Positions 14,573-17,658 of a DNA stretch of 17,658 nt are shown here, one piece after another. The stretch is from the NCBI GenBank assembly GCA_027080315.1, contig JALWSI010000152.1:1-17658 (forward strand), read 5' to 3'. Made by a program: the position numbers and the translations under genes. Source of the stretch: a bacterium (GTDB lineage Bacteria; Thermosulfidibacterota; Thermosulfidibacteria; Thermosulfidibacterales; JALWSI01). Below the pieces are notes generated by a model, which saw nothing but the letters and a program-made list of their open reading frames with translations, did not search any database and had not been told where the DNA came from. Each line of letters starts with the position of its first letter. Positions within the stretch are counted from its first letter, which is position 1.

Positions 14573-15746
14573 GAAGGTGGTTAACCATGTGAAGAGCGAA
14601 GGCCAGAAGGGGCTGAACACCGGCCCTGGCAAGCATCTGAGAAACATCGTGGTGAACTTCAATGAGGACCACTGTCTGGTGCACTCTGGCTCTCTGGCCT
14701 ATGTGACAATACTGGCCCTTGTGCCTTTGGTGATCGTATCCTTCTCTTTATTCTCAGCCTTTGGTCCCTTTGCCCACACCAAAGAGACCATACTCAACTA
14801 CCTCCTCCAGTATCTGGTGCCCCAGTCTGCCCAATCGGTTGTGGGGTACATCAACCAGTTTGCCGAAAAGTCTAAAACCTTAGGGATAACCGGTATGGTG
14901 GCCTTGATAGGTCTATCGTTTTCATTGCTAAGCGCCAGCGAAGAGGCCTTTAACGAGATCTGGAGGTTTCCAAAAAAGAGAAGCGTGCTGAACAGGCTGT
15001 TCGTCTTTGCAAACTTCATAGTCTGGCTTCCACTGCTTATGGGATTTGCCATCTTCTTGAGCACCAAGGCGGTGCTCATCCCCTACATGAGCACGGTGTT
15101 GAAACTGGCTCTTCTCATCCTTCCCTTCATTCTCGCCCTTCTGGGATTCACCACCTCTTATATCATTATTCCTTCGGGCAAGGTGAATCTCAAAAGCGCC
15201 CTGATTGGTGGTGCTGTTGCCTCATTCTTATGGACCGTTGGGAAACACCTCTTTGACCTGCTCGTGGCAAACACCTTCTCCTTCAAGGCCTTCAGCGTCA
15301 TGTATGGCTCTTTGGTGATCCTGCCCATATTCCTGATCTGGATATACACCTCCTGGGTGATAACCCTCATAGGAGCAGAGATAGCAAGCTACCACCAACT
15401 GCCCATAAGCCGAGATTTTGAAGGGATAAAGAGCGGATTTCTCTGCGCCGTCTCCATTTTGATGATGACTGCTCAGAGATTCGTAAAGGGAGATCCCCCT
15501 CTTCCCCAATCAGAGATCCTGCTGAGATGGCCCCAATCACATGGCATCATTGAAAAGCTGCTTGAGAAGCGTCTTCTCGTACCTGTAAATGGCGAAGGCT
15601 TCACCCTATCACGCCCTCCTGAGAGCATAGTGCTTTCAGAGGTTCTTGAACTCTTCTCTGATCCGAAGCAACTGGGAAAGCTCCACAGCAGGATATCGGC
15701 CTCTGTTGAAGGTCTAACCCTGAAAGACCTGGTTGAGAATGGCTGA
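14559..15746 (+). CDS. YihY/BrkB family inner-membrane protein
   Basis: This 395-residue membrane protein matches the YihY/virulence factor BrkB family, once misnamed RNase BN. The family start LAYVTILALVPLVIVSFSLFS is present. A loop with FNEIWRFPKKRSV and the late core segment WTVGKHLFDLLV, YGSLVILPIFLIWIYTSW and LIGAEIAS follow. About six membrane helices are seen up to residue 285. The remaining soluble tail (about 300-395) resembles a winged-helix domain, as in longer members of the family. ATG 14559 is chosen, with AGGA upstream; an in-frame GTG at 14553 would add two residues. The gene overlaps pyrF by 14 bases and the DUF2007 gene by 8. The biochemical role of the family is not settled; export or lipid-related functions have been proposed. 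Confidence 0.87.
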   Translation: MVNVEKVVNHVKSEGQKGLNTGPGKHLRNIVVNFNEDHCLVHSGSLAYVTILALVPLVIVSFSLFSAFGPFAHTKETILNYLLQYLVPQSAQSVVGYINQFAEKSKTLGITGMVALIGLSFSLLSASEEAFNEIWRFPKKRSVLNRLFVFANFIVWLPLLMGFAIFLSTKAVLIPYMSTVLKLALLILPFILALLGFTTSYIIIPSGKVNLKSALIGGAVASFLWTVGKHLFDLLVANTFSFKAFSVMYGSLVILPIFLIWIYTSWVITLIGAEIASYHQLPISRDFEGIKSGFLCAVSILMMTAQRFVKGDPPLPQSEILLRWPQSHGIIEKLLEKRLLVPVNGEGFTLSRPPESIVLSEVLELFSDPKQLGKLHSRISASVEGLTLKDLVENG

Positions 15747-15981
15747 GGATCGCTGGAAAAAGGTGTTCACCGCCCAGGGATGGGCCGAGGCCTTTGTTGT
15801 AAAGGGGATGCTGGAATCCAGCGACATACCGGTCAGGCTCGGCTATGAAGCCTTGGGGTCAATTCTGGGGCTCACCTTAGACGGCCTTGGAGAGGTAAAA
15901 ATCATGGTGTCAGCAGAGAAGGAAGAGGAGGCCAGAAAACTTCTGCAAGAAGCCAATAACCATCACGAGTGGGATAATTAG
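15739..15981 (+). CDS. Small DUF2007-type protein
   Basis: This is an 80-residue soluble protein. WKKVFTAQGWAEAFVVKGMLESSDIPVRLGYE followed by VKIMVSAEKEEEARKLL is the pattern of DUF2007, a small ferredoxin-like fold called a putative signal-transducing protein. In such proteins a helix after the first strand usually carries the 'E-A-x-x-x-K-x-x-L-E-x-x-G-I' spacing seen here. The ATG at 15739 overlaps the yihY stop (ATGGCTGA). The in-frame TTG at 15733 is less likely. It ends one base before the start of the metal permease, so it is coupled to both neighbours. No ligand or partner is known from the sequence. Confidence 0.72.
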   Translation: MAEDRWKKVFTAQGWAEAFVVKGMLESSDIPVRLGYEALGSILGLTLDGLGEVKIMVSAEKEEEARKLLQEANNHHEWDN

Positions 15982-15982
15982 G

Positions 15983-17242
15983 GTGAAGCTGCTGCTGGAG
16001 ATATGGAACCTCTGGTGCGATATGGCACCGTACCTGGTGTTTGGTCTGGTGATAGCCGGGCTTATCCATGTGTTTCTCTCAAAAGAGCAGATAGCCAAAT
16101 ATATCGGTGGCCGAAACCTGAGCTCTGTTGTTAAGGCCAGCCTCTTCGGTATTCCTCTGCCCCTCTGCTCCTGTGGTGTGCTGCCTACAGGGCTCTCCCT
16201 CTACCGGGAGGGAGGCTCCAAAGGTGCGGTGGTCTCTTTCTTCATCTCAACCCCACAGACAGGGGTAGACTCCCTTATGGTAACCTACGGATTCTTGGGA
16301 CCTCTATTTGCAGTGGTACGGCCAATAGCCGCCTTCGTAGGGGGTGTGATTGGTGGCACCATTGCGAACAGGTGGGCAGGTGAGAATCACGGGGAAAACC
16401 TTCCACCACTTCAGGAGGCCTGCTGCTTAACCAGAGGACCGTGGTTTGTAGAGTCGTTGAGATACGGCTTTGTAGACTTTCTCTACAATTTTGCCCACTA
16501 CTTAGTGGTGGGAATCATACTGGCAGGGGTGATCACCTATTTTACCCCAAGTGACTTCTTCGCTTCCACAGTGGGCACAGGAGCCCTATCAATGTTTGTG
16601 ATGTTGATAGTGGGTATTCCTCTCTACGTATGCTCCACCGCCTCTGTACCAATAGCCTACGCCATGCTCCTGAAGGGACTCTCACCAGGGGCCGCTCTGG
16701 TCTTTCTTATGGCAGGTCCCGCCACAAACATGGCCACAATAACCTCCATCACAGGAATAATGGGGTGGAAGGTGACTTCGGTCTATCTGGGTACCATCAC
16801 CGCTACGGCCCTTGCCTTTGGAGCCTTACTCAACGCCCTCTACCACCTGGTGCCAGCCTGGTTTCCCCTTACCGGAGCCTACGCAGGCTCCATGCTGCCC
16901 CCGTGGGCAAAGGTACTTTCAGCCATTATCCTGGCATTGGCCACAGGTTACGCCCTGTTCAAACATCTTCAGAACAGGCTGCAAGATAAGGGATCTTGCT
17001 GTAACTCTGGTACCTGCGAAACCCAGGCGCAGGAGACGCTCACCTTGCAGATAGGCAACATGGATTGCACCCACTGCGCAGCAAAGGTGGAGAGGGTGCT
17101 TTCAGAAGCAGAAGGGGTCTCTGCCGTTCAGGTGGACCTTCTCAAAGGAGAGGGTATTGTAAGTGGAGAGGGCATGGACAGGGAGAAGATTCTGAGGCTC
17201 TTGGCGGAGAACGGATATCCCTCTCGCATCAAGGCCTCCTGA
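15983..17242 (+). CDS. SO_0444-type (ArsP_1/DUF318) metal permease with C-terminal HMA domain
   Basis: This 419-residue membrane protein has an eight-to-ten-helix permease (about 1-330) of the PF03773 group. It carries the motif PLCSCGVLPTG (Cys62, Cys64), then ISTPQTGVDSLMVTYG, and in the second half VCSTASVPIAYAML (Cys217) and MAGPATNMAT. This matches the SO_0444 family named for Cu/Zn efflux. A short cysteine-rich linker (Cys339, Cys340, Cys345) leads to a heavy-metal-associated domain at about 352-415, with GNMDCTHCA (Cys362, Cys365). The pair of sites suggests soft-metal or metalloid loading before export. The start is GTG 15983, one base after the DUF2007 stop. Organoarsenical export (ArsP) is an alternative because the cysteine motif is shared, but no ars regulator is nearby. 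Confidence 0.86.
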   Translation: MKLLLEIWNLWCDMAPYLVFGLVIAGLIHVFLSKEQIAKYIGGRNLSSVVKASLFGIPLPLCSCGVLPTGLSLYREGGSKGAVVSFFISTPQTGVDSLMVTYGFLGPLFAVVRPIAAFVGGVIGGTIANRWAGENHGENLPPLQEACCLTRGPWFVESLRYGFVDFLYNFAHYLVVGIILAGVITYFTPSDFFASTVGTGALSMFVMLIVGIPLYVCSTASVPIAYAMLLKGLSPGAALVFLMAGPATNMATITSITGIMGWKVTSVYLGTITATALAFGALLNALYHLVPAWFPLTGAYAGSMLPPWAKVLSAIILALATGYALFKHLQNRLQDKGSCCNSGTCETQAQETLTLQIGNMDCTHCAAKVERVLSEAEGVSAVQVDLLKGEGIVSGEGMDREKILRLLAENGYPSRIKAS

Positions 17243-17259
17243 GTCAGCAGAGATGCCCT

Positions 17260-17658
17260 TCACTCTACAAATTCGCCATTCCGGTAGATAAGCCTGCCAT
17301 CGGCATAAACCTCACCGTCTGACATTCCCTTAATGAAGTCCCAGTGCAGGCCAGAGGGGTTCTCACCTCCGGTCTCTGGATAAGCCGCCCCCGCGGCCAT
17401 GTGGATGGTGCCCCCTATCTTCTCGTCAAATAGTATGTTCTTGGTGAACCTCTTGATGCCAAAGTTCAGGCCAAAGGCCACCTCCCCCAAGAAACGGGCG
17501 TTCTCATCGGTATCCAGCATCTTGTTCAGAAACTCTTCACCCTTCTCTGCGTGAGCCTCTACGATCCTTCCCTTTTTGAAAGTGAGTCTCACCCCGTGCA
17601 CCTCAACCCCCGAGTAGCAAGCGGGATAGTCAAAGTAGATGCTGCCCTCCACACCCTC
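17260..17658 (-). CDS. M29 family aminopeptidase, C-terminal part (5' end beyond window)
   Basis: The frame is open to the right edge, so only the last 132 residues are present. The dinuclear-metal ligands of M29 aminopeptidases (AmpS, aminopeptidase T) are visible: Glu in LGEVAFG, His in TIHMAAG, Tyr in AAYPE, and the His/Asp pair in LHWDFIKG. The end, [16 protein letters not shown], is usual for the family. The enzyme removes N-terminal residues from peptides in the cytoplasm and is frequent in thermophiles. It converges on the metal permease gene, with 17 bases between the two stops and no terminator hairpin seen. Confidence 0.9.
   Translation of the reverse strand, partial: EGVEGSIYFDYPACYSGVEVHGVRLTFKKGRIVEAHAEKGEEFLNKMLDTDENARFLGEVAFGLNFGIKRFTKNILFDEKIGGTIHMAAGAAYPETGGENPSGLHWDFIKGMSDGEVYADGRLIYRNGEFVE

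Overview
The window reads as a chromosomal segment of a Gram-negative bacterium. It encodes an outer-membrane TonB-dependent receptor, two TonB proteins and a periplasmic binding protein. It also carries mqnE of the futalosine route to menaquinone and a single-gene rpsU. Arginine is written mostly with AGG/AGA and isoleucine often with ATA, a codon habit common in thermophiles. Together with the TonB type and the gene mix this suggests a thermophilic or anaerobic lineage near Desulfobacterota, Thermodesulfobacteria or Nitrospirota. That placement is inference only. No tRNA, CRISPR array, prophage or insertion sequence was seen.

Left part (1-7778, all + strand): the 3' end of a biotin-protein ligase gene is followed closely by a first tonB. 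Then comes a complete vitamin B12 uptake locus: riboswitch 1, a second tonB, riboswitch 2, btuB (outer-membrane receptor), btuF (periplasmic binder), btuC (permease) and btuD (ATPase). The two riboswitch aptamers differ at only five positions over about 147 bases but end in different expression platforms. The first has a hairpin that would hide the Shine-Dalgarno site of tonB. The second has a rho-independent terminator ahead of btuB, with a candidate antiterminator. One ligand could therefore shut off the energy transducer at translation and the transport operon at transcription.

Middle part (7796-11402, all - strand): an ArsB/NhaD-type anion permease gene converges on btuD. rpsU (ribosomal protein S21) forms its own unit with a good promoter, a short hairpin leader and a strong terminator. 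Upstream of it lie mqnE and an overlapping acetyltransferase-like gene.

Right part (11503-17242, + strand): a Ski2/Mtr4-like DEVH helicase gene starts a tightly packed run with pyrF, a YihY/BrkB membrane protein, a small DUF2007 protein and an SO_0444-type metal permease fused to a C-terminal HMA metal-binding domain. The promoters of mqnE and of the helicase gene appear to share one symmetric -10 element. The window ends with the C-terminal part of an M29 aminopeptidase on the - strand.

The most notable content is the paired B12 riboswitch arrangement with two different modes of control, followed by the shared -10 divergent promoter.
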